Assembly (NCBI RefSeq): GCF_000402035.1
Contig: NC_021289.1
Coordinates: 930,001-994,000, forward strand
DNA length: 64,000 nucleotides
Source: Caballeronia insecticola
Lineage (GTDB): Bacteria; Pseudomonadota; Gammaproteobacteria; Burkholderiales; Burkholderiaceae
Direction of reading: 5' to 3'
Shown here: in pieces, positions 28,641-36,488 of the stretch
How positions within the stretch are numbered: the first letter of the stretch is position 1
Layout of the letters: the number at the start of each line of letters is the position of its first letter
Translations under genes and position numbers: made by a program
Notes under the pieces: model-generated
The model's input: the letters and a program-made list of their open reading frames with translations, nothing else
Told to the model about the DNA's origin: nothing
Databases searched by the model: none

Positions 28641-30827
28641 ATGAAACGATTTGCCTTATTGATGACCTCTCTCGCGGCGCTGAGCCTCGCGCCGCACGCA
28701 CACGCCGCGCCGTCGCAACTCGCGGCCACGACTTCGTGGATCGGCAACAGCTTCGGTTTCGGCGACGGCAAATGGATGCAGCAGGACATCCAGGCGCTCG
28801 ACGTCGCCGCCGACGGCACCGTCTACACCAACTCGCCGTGGGACGAGAGCGGCGCCGAGATCGCCGCCTACCGCAACGGCGACCGCATTGCGGTGGCGGG
28901 CGCGACGCACGGCTGGGGCGCGGCGGGCGGCGACGCCGTCACGTCGAACGGCAGCTATCTCTACGCCGCGATGTCGATCGGCAATCAGGGCGGCGGGCTC
29001 GTCGGCGCGGACTATCCGCCGAACGGCTATACGTGGTTCGGCATCACGCGGCGCGCGATCGGCAATATCGCGCAGGGCGCGCCGTTCGCGGGCGGCGTGG
29101 GGAACAGCGCGAACGCGTCGAAGAACAGTTTCCTGATCGTCGATACCGTTCCCGCCAGCACCGACGCCGGCATTCGCGGGCTCGCGGCGAACGAGAGCGA
29201 ACTTTTCGTCGCCGATCAATATTCGAACCGCATCATCGTGTTCGATGCGAATACGATGCGCCGCAAACGCGCGTTCGATGTCGCGACGGCGGCACCGGGC
29301 AAACGTATCGGACGCATTGCGCTCGATGCGGACGGATCGCTGTGGATCATCGCGGGCGCGTCGATCGTGCACTATTCGGCGGCAGGCGCGCAGCTCGGCG
29401 GCGCGCCGGTGCTGCCCAACGGCGCCGTGCCCGCGGATCTCACGATAGCGCCGTCGGGCGACCTCTATATCGCCGATATCGGACCGGCCCAGCAAATCCG
29501 TCCGTACAAAAAAACCGCCGCGGGCATGCTGTTGGCCGCGGCGCCCGTCGGCACGTTGAACGGCGTGAATCACGCGCCCGCAGGCAAGATCGAGGCGGGG
29601 CGGCTGAACTTCGTGACCGGTATCGGCTTCGATGCGGCGGGCAATCTGTACGTCGGCCAGAACGGCGAAGGACCGCGCGCGCTGAACTCGGCTTCGGTCG
29701 GCTCGGGCGCGGTGCTGCAGGCGTTCAAGGGCATCTCGCGTTCGCTGCTGTGGGAACTCGACGGCCTCGTGTTCGTCGACGGCGCGGCCTTCGATCCGGG
29801 CGCGCCGAACACCGTCTACACCGGCTCGAAAATCTTTACGATCGACTGGACCAAGCCGCCCGGCAAGCAATGGACCTACGCGGCCTATACCGTCGATCGT
29901 ATCGGCTATCCGGACGATCCGGAACTGCATATCGGGCGCGACGTGCGCGGCGAACCGATGGTGCGGCGTCTCAACGGCAACCGGCCCTATCTGTACACGC
30001 TCGATCCGTATTCGCACGAACTCTACGTACATCGCTTCGATACGGCGCACGGCAGTATCGCGATTCCGTCGGGCATGTTCGCGGAAAGCTTCATTGCGGG
30101 CGGCTTTCCGGCGAATCAGCCGGCGTGGGGCGAATGGATGTGGCGCGACATCGACGGCGACGGCCGCCTCGACGACACCGAATTCACCGCCAATCCCGCG
30201 ACGGGCAGCGCGGTCGGCAACAGCTTTATCTGGGTCGATGCGACGGGCGGCGTCTGGTTCGGCACGCCGACGAGCGGCATTCGCCAGATGCCGGTGCAAA
30301 GCTTCGATGCGCTCGGCAATCCGGTCTATTCGTACGCGGCGGCGAAGACCTACGCGATGCCCGCGCCGTTCACGCGCATCGGACGTGTGCTGTATGTCGC
30401 CGAAACGGACACGATGTACATCACGGGCTTCACGCAAGCCGTTCCTTACGATGCCACGCGCTGGAAAGAAGCCGGACCGTATCTCGCGCGCTACGACAAC
30501 TGGAGCGCGGGCACGCCGGTCATGACGTACGGCATTGCGCTGCCGTGGAATACCGCGAGCACGCCACCCGTGACGACTGTCGGCCTTGCGACGGCGGGCG
30601 ATTATCTGTTCGTCGCGGAGCTATATACGCAGAAGATCGACGTGTACGACGCGCGCACCGGCGCGCCGGTCGGCTACATGACGCCGGGCGCGAATGTAGG
30701 CGGCACGAGCGGCCATGTGGATGTGGAACTGGGGATCAGCGCAATGCGGCGGGCGAACGGAGAGTATGTCGTCCTCGTGGAAGACGACGCCCGCGCGAAG
30801 ATCTTGATGTATCAGTGGACGCCGTAA
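28641..30827 (+). CDS. secreted NHL-type beta-propeller protein with an EF-hand loop
   Basis: A 728-residue protein with a Sec signal peptide (MKRFALLMTSLAALSLAPHAHAA). The mature part repeats short NHL/SMP-30-like strands, for example LFVADQYSNRIIVFD, LYIADIGPAQQIRPY, LYVGQNGEGPRALN and LFVAELYTQKIDVYD. This indicates a beta-propeller exposed in the periplasm or outside the cell. Residues 503-514 (DIDGDGRLDDTE) fit the 12-residue calcium-binding EF-hand loop. The start at 28641 follows AAGGAACCGGGCG. No catalytic motif was recognised. Sugar dehydrogenase, lactonase and pure binding roles all remain possible. Confidence 0.8.
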   Translation: MKRFALLMTSLAALSLAPHAHAAPSQLAATTSWIGNSFGFGDGKWMQQDIQALDVAADGTVYTNSPWDESGAEIAAYRNGDRIAVAGATHGWGAAGGDAVTSNGSYLYAAMSIGNQGGGLVGADYPPNGYTWFGITRRAIGNIAQGAPFAGGVGNSANASKNSFLIVDTVPASTDAGIRGLAANESELFVADQYSNRIIVFDANTMRRKRAFDVATAAPGKRIGRIALDADGSLWIIAGASIVHYSAAGAQLGGAPVLPNGAVPADLTIAPSGDLYIADIGPAQQIRPYKKTAAGMLLAAAPVGTLNGVNHAPAGKIEAGRLNFVTGIGFDAAGNLYVGQNGEGPRALNSASVGSGAVLQAFKGISRSLLWELDGLVFVDGAAFDPGAPNTVYTGSKIFTIDWTKPPGKQWTYAAYTVDRIGYPDDPELHIGRDVRGEPMVRRLNGNRPYLYTLDPYSHELYVHRFDTAHGSIAIPSGMFAESFIAGGFPANQPAWGEWMWRDIDGDGRLDDTEFTANPATGSAVGNSFIWVDATGGVWFGTPTSGIRQMPVQSFDALGNPVYSYAAAKTYAMPAPFTRIGRVLYVAETDTMYITGFTQAVPYDATRWKEAGPYLARYDNWSAGTPVMTYGIALPWNTASTPPVTTVGLATAGDYLFVAELYTQKIDVYDARTGAPVGYMTPGANVGGTSGHVDVELGISAMRRANGEYVVLVEDDARAKILMYQWTP

Positions 30828-30847
30828 AGCGCGCCGTCATGCCTTCG

Positions 30848-31243
30848 CTACGCTTTCGAATGACGCGCGGCGAGCGTGGCAAGATCGCGGCGCACCCAGT
30901 CGGCATCGGCGGCGAATTTTTCGTCCGACATGCCCGGCTGACGAAACAGCGTGAGCGCCACTTCCGCGCCCGCGCCGTTCTGAAACACCCGCAGCGGCAC
31001 ATACACTTCGTCGCCGTTCGGAAGAGACACGCGATGATCCATCACGCCGAACGCGTTGTGGCCGGTAAAGCGAATCGTTACATCGCCTGCCGGCCCGCGA
31101 GCGCGCCAGTGATCGCCGCAGTCTTCCAGCGTGGATTGCGCGAGCCCCGACGCCCAGGTCGGGAACACGTCGGGACGCCAGATCGCGTCATAAAGCTCGC
31201 GCCAGTCGCGCCCGATAAACACGGCGATGGTCCGCGTTTCCAT
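30848..31243 (-). CDS. SRPBCC (START/polyketide cyclase-like) family protein
   Basis: A 131-residue single-domain protein. METRTIAVFIGRDWRELYDAIWRPDVFPTWASGLAQS matches the N-terminal strand-helix of the SRPBCC/Bet v 1 fold. The central strands (DVTIRFTGHNAFGVMDHRVSLPNGDEVYVPLRVFQNGAGAEVALTLFR) and the long C-terminal helix complete it. Such proteins bind hydrophobic ligands in a deep cavity. It starts 12 bases downstream of the KfrA-like gene stop and is probably in the same transcript. It converges with the beta-propeller gene. Confidence 0.82.
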   Translation of the reverse strand: METRTIAVFIGRDWRELYDAIWRPDVFPTWASGLAQSTLEDCGDHWRARGPAGDVTIRFTGHNAFGVMDHRVSLPNGDEVYVPLRVFQNGAGAEVALTLFRQPGMSDEKFAADADWVRRDLATLAARHSKA

Positions 31244-31255
31244 GGCGCGCGTCCG

Positions 31256-32902
31256 TCAGCCTTCGATCTTCGACATGACCGCCGTCGCCTGATCGTAGCG
31301 GTAGCCCTTCTGCGCGAGTTGCTGCGACATCTTGTCCCCGATCAGCCTCTGTTGCGCCTCGCGCAAGACCAGTTCGTGATCCGGCTTCAGACGCTCCAGT
31401 TCGACCGCGAGCCTGCGCATGAGCGCGACTTCGCCGGTGCTGCGGGCATCGATGAAAAGAATCTTTTCGCTGGCCACGTCCAGACGCTGACGCAGGTCTT
31501 TCGCGTAGGTGACCCATTGCTCGGCGTTGGCACGCAGTTCGTCGTAGGCCTTCGAATGCGACTTGGCCTGCGCCGAAATCTGCCGCTGCAGCGAAGCGAT
31601 TTCCGCCTCGTCGCTCTGCTCTTTCTCGACGAGGCGCTTCGCGAGGTCCGTCGCGTTTTTCTCCGCCGCTTCGGCGCGTTCGCGCAGCGCGTTCACTTCG
31701 CCGGACACGCGTGCCAGTTCGGCGCTTTCGGCCGTCCGTTCTTCGGTCAGGCGGCCGAGTTGCGTCCGCGCTTCTTCCAGTTCGCCGTTCATGCGCTGAA
31801 TCTGCTCGCGCTGCGCCGATGCTTCGTCGCCATGCGTGGCCGATGTCTCGCGCTCCGACGCCAGCGCCGTACGCGCTTCGTTCAGTTCGGCTTCCAGCGC
31901 GGCGATGCGCTCGAGGCTCTCGCTTGCGCGCGATTCGGCGGCTTGCGCACGCGCGGTCGTTTCTTCCGAATGCGCTTGCGACGTCTGGTTCAACGCGGCG
32001 TGCTCGTCGCGTGCTGCATCGCGTTCCTGCACGATGCGCGCAATTTCGTCGTCCTTACCCGCGATGAGCGTCTGCGCGCTCGCATGATCCTGCCGAACCT
32101 GATCGCGTTCCTGCTCGATGCGCGCGATCTCTTCGTCCTTGCCGGCGATGAGCGTCTGCGCGCTCGCATGATCCTGCCGGACCTGGTCGCGTTCCTGCTC
32201 GATGCGCGCAATCTCTTCGTCCTTTCCGGCGATGAGCGTCTGCACGCTTGCGTGATCCTGCCGGACCTGATCGCGTTCCTGCGTGATGCGCGCGATCTCT
32301 TCGTCCTTGCCGGCGATCATCGAGCTCAGCGTTTCGTTCGTGCGGCGCTGCTCTTCGAGCGATTCTTTCACGGCCTGCAATTGCGACTGTTCCATCGCTG
32401 CGCGCGCCTCGACGGCCTGCGCGCGCGCCGTGGCTTCGGCGAACTCTTCCCGCACGCGCGCAATCGCTTCCTCGGATTCGCGCAGCTTGGCCGCGAGATC
32501 GTCCAGTTCCTGACGATGCTTCGCGGCATCCGCGTTCGTCCGTTCGAATTCGGCGAGCGCTTCGTCGCGCTCGTACAGCGCCGTGGAGAGCCGCTGGCTC
32601 GTCGCGGAAAGACGCTGACCGGCGGCGCGCTCGGTCTCGTCGCGTGAAACCGACCAGAGCCGGCGCGCCACGTTCATGAGCGAGTCGGCGAGGTCGTCGG
32701 GCAAGGCGGCCGGGGCCGGTTGCGGGGTGTGCGTCTGTTGCGCGTCGCGCCAGCGCTGCAGGCCGGCGCCGATGGCGACGATCGACGCGCCGCGCGCCTC
32801 CGCCCAGACGGTTACAGGGGAGACCTTGCGGCCTTCGGCGCTCAGGCGGTCGGCGATCGAAGCGATCTGCTCGTCGGTGATGATGTCTACGTCGTTGGGC
32901 AT
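31256..32902 (-). CDS. KfrA-type DNA-binding coiled-coil protein
   Basis: A 548-residue protein. The N-terminal 60 residues (ITDEQIASIADRLSAEGRKVSPVTVWAEARGASIVAIGAGLQRWRD) match the KfrA_N DNA-binding domain. Residues about 105-500 are almost uninterrupted heptad-like coiled coil rich in Glu, Ala, Arg and Gln. Within it, a 28-residue unit (EEIARIEQERDQVRQDHASA and the following QTLIAGKD) is repeated nearly perfectly. The start at 32902 begins the conserved domain; the open frame upstream is not KfrA-like. KfrA proteins from plasmids are autoregulators and nucleoid-like or partition-assisting proteins. Chromosomal relatives are less well understood, and the role here is unknown. Confidence 0.85.
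   Translation of the reverse strand: MPNDVDIITDEQIASIADRLSAEGRKVSPVTVWAEARGASIVAIGAGLQRWRDAQQTHTPQPAPAALPDDLADSLMNVARRLWSVSRDETERAAGQRLSATSQRLSTALYERDEALAEFERTNADAAKHRQELDDLAAKLRESEEAIARVREEFAEATARAQAVEARAAMEQSQLQAVKESLEEQRRTNETLSSMIAGKDEEIARITQERDQVRQDHASVQTLIAGKDEEIARIEQERDQVRQDHASAQTLIAGKDEEIARIEQERDQVRQDHASAQTLIAGKDDEIARIVQERDAARDEHAALNQTSQAHSEETTARAQAAESRASESLERIAALEAELNEARTALASERETSATHGDEASAQREQIQRMNGELEEARTQLGRLTEERTAESAELARVSGEVNALRERAEAAEKNATDLAKRLVEKEQSDEAEIASLQRQISAQAKSHSKAYDELRANAEQWVTYAKDLRQRLDVASEKILFIDARSTGEVALMRRLAVELERLKPDHELVLREAQQRLIGDKMSQQLAQKGYRYDQATAVMSKIEG
32063..32314 (-). repeat. three tandem 84-bp repeats within the KfrA-like gene
   Basis: Units start at 32063, 32147 and 32231, and the period ends at 32315. 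Each encodes the same 28 residues with few base differences. Diverged partial copies flank both sides (about 32000-32062 and after 32315). The near-identity at DNA level points to recent duplication or ongoing homogenisation. Confidence 0.9.
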
Positions 32903-33102
32903 ATTGCGCCTCGAAATCAGTGGCGTCGCACGCAAAAAACTGCGATACGTTGTTACATTTGGCGGAATCCGCGTCGGGCGGAAATGGATGATACCGACTT
33001 TCCGCGAACATCTTTCACAGTGCGTCACAAGCCGCGCGTGAAGGTCATTTTTCAACGAGAGTGTATCGCCTGCGCCACTGCCAATTCGAGTGCATCTGTC
33101 GC

Positions 33103-33148
33103 AAAAAAACGTATCGGGTCCGAACGGTCGATTTCGTTCGGACCCGAT
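33103..33148 (-). terminator. Rho-independent terminator of the second DUF4148 gene
   Basis: A perfect 14-bp stem (33113-33126 with 33135-33148) with an 8-base loop is followed, on the minus strand, by seven T residues (33109-33103). It lies 20 bases after the stop of the DUF4148 gene. Confidence 0.92.
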
Positions 33149-33167
33149 GCCGCCGGTTGCACGACGC

Positions 33168-33476
33168 TTACGGCCGCGCGTACACGGAGCCGAGGCCGAT
33201 GACGCCGGAATCCGTCGAGCGCGCGCCCGACACCGCGCTGCCGTTCGCCGACGCGCCATAGGCCGTGACGCCTTTCTGCGCGTTCAGGCGCGCCTGCGCG
33301 GCCTCGATGTTGCGCGGATATTGCGTCTGGTCGCTCGACGGATCGTAGCCGGCCTGTTCCAGCTCGACGAGTTGAGCGCGCACTTCGGCGCGGGTGACCG
33401 GCTGATTCGATTGTGCGAACGACAAGGCCGGAAGCGCGAGCGCCACGGCAACGATAAGCGATTGAATGCTTTTCAT
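33168..33476 (-). CDS. DUF4148 family small secreted protein (copy 2)
   Basis: A 102-residue protein. A signal peptide (MKSIQSLIVAVALALPALSFA) precedes the core QPVTRAEVRAQLVELEQAGYDP and YPRNIEAAQARLNAQKG. It is the same family as 23177-23521 but lacks that copy's C-terminal cysteines. GGAGG precedes the ATG by about 8 bases, and a strong terminator follows. It is a monocistronic unit. Function unknown; periplasmic location inferred from the signal peptide. Confidence 0.9.
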   Translation of the reverse strand: MKSIQSLIVAVALALPALSFAQSNQPVTRAEVRAQLVELEQAGYDPSSDQTQYPRNIEAAQARLNAQKGVTAYGASANGSAVSGARSTDSGVIGLGSVYARP

Positions 33477-33735
33477 GATTTCAACCTCCAGAGAATGTGA
33501 TGGATGTCTGCCCGGCGATTCGCCGTTTGTTTTCGAATCGTTCGGGCCTGGAGGTATTAAAACCGCGGGACGTATCTGGCATGTTTCGCGTAAGCGGCGT
33601 TATGAGTCGCCGTGTGTCGTCCGGCCATGCGGATACAGTGCGATACAAACCGGCCGTCGAGGACCGCATGCGGTCTACAATCGGCGTGGCCGTATCGCGG
33701 CGCGAAACGATCTCGATCAATCACGGAGGAGAGCC

Positions 33736-34668
33736 ATGCAGACCCCGCGTCCATCGCTGAACGCCTTGCGCGCGTTCGAGGCCGTGGCGCGCCTGCGCAG
33801 CATGACGCTGGCCGCGCAGGAACTGTGCGTTACGCACGGCGCGATCAGCCGTCAGGTCAAGGCGCTGGAGGACACGCTCGGCATCACGCTGCTTGTGCGC
33901 TCGGCACAGTCGTCGGACCCGACGCCCGAAGGCAAGCGTCTCGCCGAGGGCCTGACGACCGCGTTCAGTCTCATCGATGCGAGCATCGAGCAACTCAAGC
34001 CCGAGCCGCTCACGCTGTCGTGCTCGGCGAGCATCATGATGAACTGGCTGATTCCGCGTATCGCGGGGTTTCATCGGCGTTATCCGCAGACCGAGCTCAA
34101 GTTCAACATGAACTACGACCAGATCGATTTCGTGCGCGACAAGATCAGCGTCGCGATTCGCGCGAGCACCATCGCGCCGCCGAAAGACGCGATCACGCGC
34201 AGGCTCATCGACGAATGGATCGGCCCGGTGTGCTCGCCGGAGTATGCGCAATCGATCGGCCTGGCCGCGCCCGCGGATCTCGCGCGCGCGAAGCTGCTCA
34301 GCACGCGCACGCGTCCCGAAGCGTGGTCCGACTGGTTCGCCGCGACGGACAGCGCGCCCGTATCCGGCGCGCTCACCGATGTCTACGAGCACTTCTACCT
34401 GCTGATTCAGGCCGCCGCATGCGGTCTGGGCGTCGCGCTCGCGCCGCAGATGCTCGTCATGAACGACCTCGTTTCCGGCAAGCTGATCGCACCGTTCGGC
34501 TTCGCGCCGGGGCCGCGTCAACTGGTGTTGTGGATCGCGCCGCATCTGCGCGCCCACGCCGATGTCGCGCAGCTCGAACAGTGGTTGAGCGAAGAGATGA
34601 ACGAGAGTCTGAAGGAGATGACGGCGTTTTTGCGTGCGTCGGATGGCGCGATGCTTGGAGGGGGATGA
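33736..34668 (+). CDS. LysR family transcriptional regulator (GcvA-like branch)
   Basis: A 310-residue regulator. The helix-turn-helix segment PSLNALRAFEAVARLRSMTLAAQELCVTHGAISRQVKALEDTLGI is typical of GcvA-like LysR proteins. The effector domain follows, ending with a short tail. GGAGGAGAG lies directly upstream of the ATG at 33736. It is divergent from the DUF4148 gene (259 bases apart). It stands alone, with no obvious operon partner on its own strand. Confidence 0.92.
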   Translation: MQTPRPSLNALRAFEAVARLRSMTLAAQELCVTHGAISRQVKALEDTLGITLLVRSAQSSDPTPEGKRLAEGLTTAFSLIDASIEQLKPEPLTLSCSASIMMNWLIPRIAGFHRRYPQTELKFNMNYDQIDFVRDKISVAIRASTIAPPKDAITRRLIDEWIGPVCSPEYAQSIGLAAPADLARAKLLSTRTRPEAWSDWFAATDSAPVSGALTDVYEHFYLLIQAAACGLGVALAPQMLVMNDLVSGKLIAPFGFAPGPRQLVLWIAPHLRAHADVAQLEQWLSEEMNESLKEMTAFLRASDGAMLGGG

Positions 34669-35114
34669 GTTTGGTGTGGCGCGCGTTGGTGCGTGAGGGA
34701 TGGAAGTGGTATGGCTTAGGTTCGAACGACTGCGCGTTGGGGCGCTTGACGAGCCTTGATGGCGCTTAAGCCCATCCCAGTTATGCGCGTGCGGATTCGG
34801 TTGTCCATGACGGGAGTCGAAGTCAATATCTACGGCCGAACTTCTACCGCGATATTCAACGGCACGTCCAGAGTGTTGTAGGACGGTTGCCATTTGCCGA
34901 ATCCAAATACCACACGTTCCTCTCTCGTCTCCTTATTTTGCTTAGGAAACGAGAATATCGAACGTCGTGGCTTTCCCTGACGAACCAGGGTCGTCAAAAT
35001 TTGTATTGCGGTTTTTTGGCAAGCTAAGCAGGAAGCACCGCCATCGAGTCGAAGCCGATCAATACATTGATCATCGAAATAACTCAACTTCGATGATTCA
35101 TCGCATCGAAATCA
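34669..35114. other. AT-richer spacer between LysR gene and OiaK-like gene
   Basis: About 450 bases of visibly lower GC than the flanks. It contains one 85-codon minus-strand frame, listed separately, and no recognisable repeat ends or transposase motifs. It may be a degraded insertion or an acquired fragment. Confidence 0.45.
34830..35087 (-). CDS. possible small protein of unknown function, TTG start
   Basis: An 85-residue frame starting at TTG, 27 bases downstream of the OiaK-like gene on the same strand. It contains a CLAC pair of cysteines and a C-terminal stretch WQPSYNTLDVPLNIAVEV that looks protein-like. There is no Shine-Dalgarno and no internal ATG. Codon use is unlike its neighbours, with many A/T third positions. 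No family was recognised. It could be a real horizontally acquired gene, a remnant of a longer gene, or chance. Confidence 0.3.
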   Translation of the reverse strand: MSYFDDQCIDRLRLDGGASCLACQKTAIQILTTLVRQGKPRRSIFSFPKQNKETREERVVFGFGKWQPSYNTLDVPLNIAVEVRP

Positions 35115-36488
35115 TCACGCGCCCGCCCGCACCGCGCCGAAGAACGACACGCCGCCGATCTGCCCGCCCTTCAGCACGATCTCGAGGCCGTCGCGCGCGG
35201 GGTCGTCGGACCATGCGCGGCACAGCGGCGCGCCCGGCGCCATGCCCGCCACGACGCTCAGCGCGGAGATGCCGAGCTTGCTCGCCACTTCGCCGGAACT
35301 GTCGCCGCCCGCGACGACCACGCGTCGCAACGGCGTGCGTTCGAGCAGCCGGCGCATGACGTCGGCGAGCGCTTCGCCCACTCGACGCGCGGCTTCGGCA
35401 CGCGCAAGCGCAGCGTCGGCGGCGATGGCGTCGAAATCGAGCACGGCCGGATCGTCGGGGCCTTCGGCGCTGAACACCAGCGGGCTTTGGCCGCGGCTCA
35501 CGGCGTGCGACGCGATGCCGACCACGCGTTCGACTTCGGCGTCGCGCGTCTGTGCATCGAGCGCGCGGCGCAAATCGAGCCGTTCGACGCAGAAGCCGTT
35601 GTCGCGCGCCCAGCGAATCTGCGCGGCCGTGACCGGCGAACAGCTTCCGCTGACGGCGGCGATCACATCGACAGCGGATGCCGTGGGCAAGCCCGGCGTC
35701 TGCGGAACGAGCCCGCACGCGCGCCAATGCGCCGCGAGCGCATATTGCAGCCCCGACGACGACGCCGTGAACACGCCTTCGCCGCGTGCGTCCCAGACGA
35801 GCTTGCCCGCCGCCGCGAGCGTGGCTTCGTCGAGCACGTCGATCATGACGACAGGTATATCGTCGCTCAGCAACGCGTGCAGATGCGGCTCGGCCTCGGG
35901 CGAACGCAGCCGCACGAAATCGACCAGCTCGATGCGCCGCGCCGTCTGGCGGCGCAAATGCACGCGCAAGTCGGCCTCGTTCATCGGCGTGACGGGATGA
36001 CGCGACATCGTGGGGTGACGGTCGAGACGGAAGCCCTCGCCGTCCACCACCGCGAACAGATTGCCGAACGCCTGATAGCGCTTCAGACGCGGCGCGCCGA
36101 CGATCATCGGCGACCACTTGCCGCGCATCTGCGTCACGCCGATGTCGATCGCGCGTCCGATCGAGCCCGTCTGCGGCGACGAATCGAATGTCGAGCACAC
36201 CTTGTATTGCAGGACCGGCGCGCCGAGCGCCGCGAGGCTCGCGAAGGCGCGCGGCAATTCGTCGTCCATCCATTGCGGCGAGCGCCCGCGCGACGACCCC
36301 GCAAGCCCCACGCAGCGCACGTCCGGAAAGCGCGCGAGCAATTCGGGCGTGGGCGCTTGCAGGCACAGGAGCGTCGGCACGCCGGCGGCGGTCATCGCTT
36401 CCATGGCGTCGGTGGAGCCGGTGAAGTCGTCGCCGTAATAGGCGAGCAGCAGGCCGTCCGGCCATGCGGCATCGTTCGCGGCTGTCAT
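35115..36488 (-). CDS. oiaK: four-carbon acid sugar kinase family protein, probable 3-oxo-isoapionate kinase
   Basis: A 457-residue sugar-acid kinase (DUF1537 / four-carbon acid sugar kinase family). The N-terminal substrate domain opens with LLLAYYGDDFTGSTDAMEAM, the family signature. The C-terminal nucleotide-binding domain includes VVVAGGDSSGEVASKLGI and ends LKGGQIGGVSFFGAV. The ATG at 36488 overlaps the stop of the RuBisCO-like gene by 4 bases, so the two are translationally coupled. In characterised D-apionate pathways a kinase of this family phosphorylates 3-oxo-isoapionate to its 4-phosphate, the substrate of the RuBisCO-like protein. The specific name is inferred from this context; other family members act on threonate or erythronate. 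Confidence 0.85.
   Translation of the reverse strand: MTAANDAAWPDGLLLAYYGDDFTGSTDAMEAMTAAGVPTLLCLQAPTPELLARFPDVRCVGLAGSSRGRSPQWMDDELPRAFASLAALGAPVLQYKVCSTFDSSPQTGSIGRAIDIGVTQMRGKWSPMIVGAPRLKRYQAFGNLFAVVDGEGFRLDRHPTMSRHPVTPMNEADLRVHLRRQTARRIELVDFVRLRSPEAEPHLHALLSDDIPVVMIDVLDEATLAAAGKLVWDARGEGVFTASSSGLQYALAAHWRACGLVPQTPGLPTASAVDVIAAVSGSCSPVTAAQIRWARDNGFCVERLDLRRALDAQTRDAEVERVVGIASHAVSRGQSPLVFSAEGPDDPAVLDFDAIAADAALARAEAARRVGEALADVMRRLLERTPLRRVVVAGGDSSGEVASKLGISALSVVAGMAPGAPLCRAWSDDPARDGLEIVLKGGQIGGVSFFGAVRAGA

Noticed and set aside
31980-32340. CRISPR-like array
   Set aside because: The 84-bp units are contiguous, without spacers, and keep the reading frame of a coiled-coil protein.
28736-32647. 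A 1303-codon plus-strand open frame
   Set aside because: It is antisense or out of frame to the beta-propeller, SRPBCC and KfrA-like genes. The product is dominated by Arg, His and Ala with no domain, which is a GC-rich shadow.
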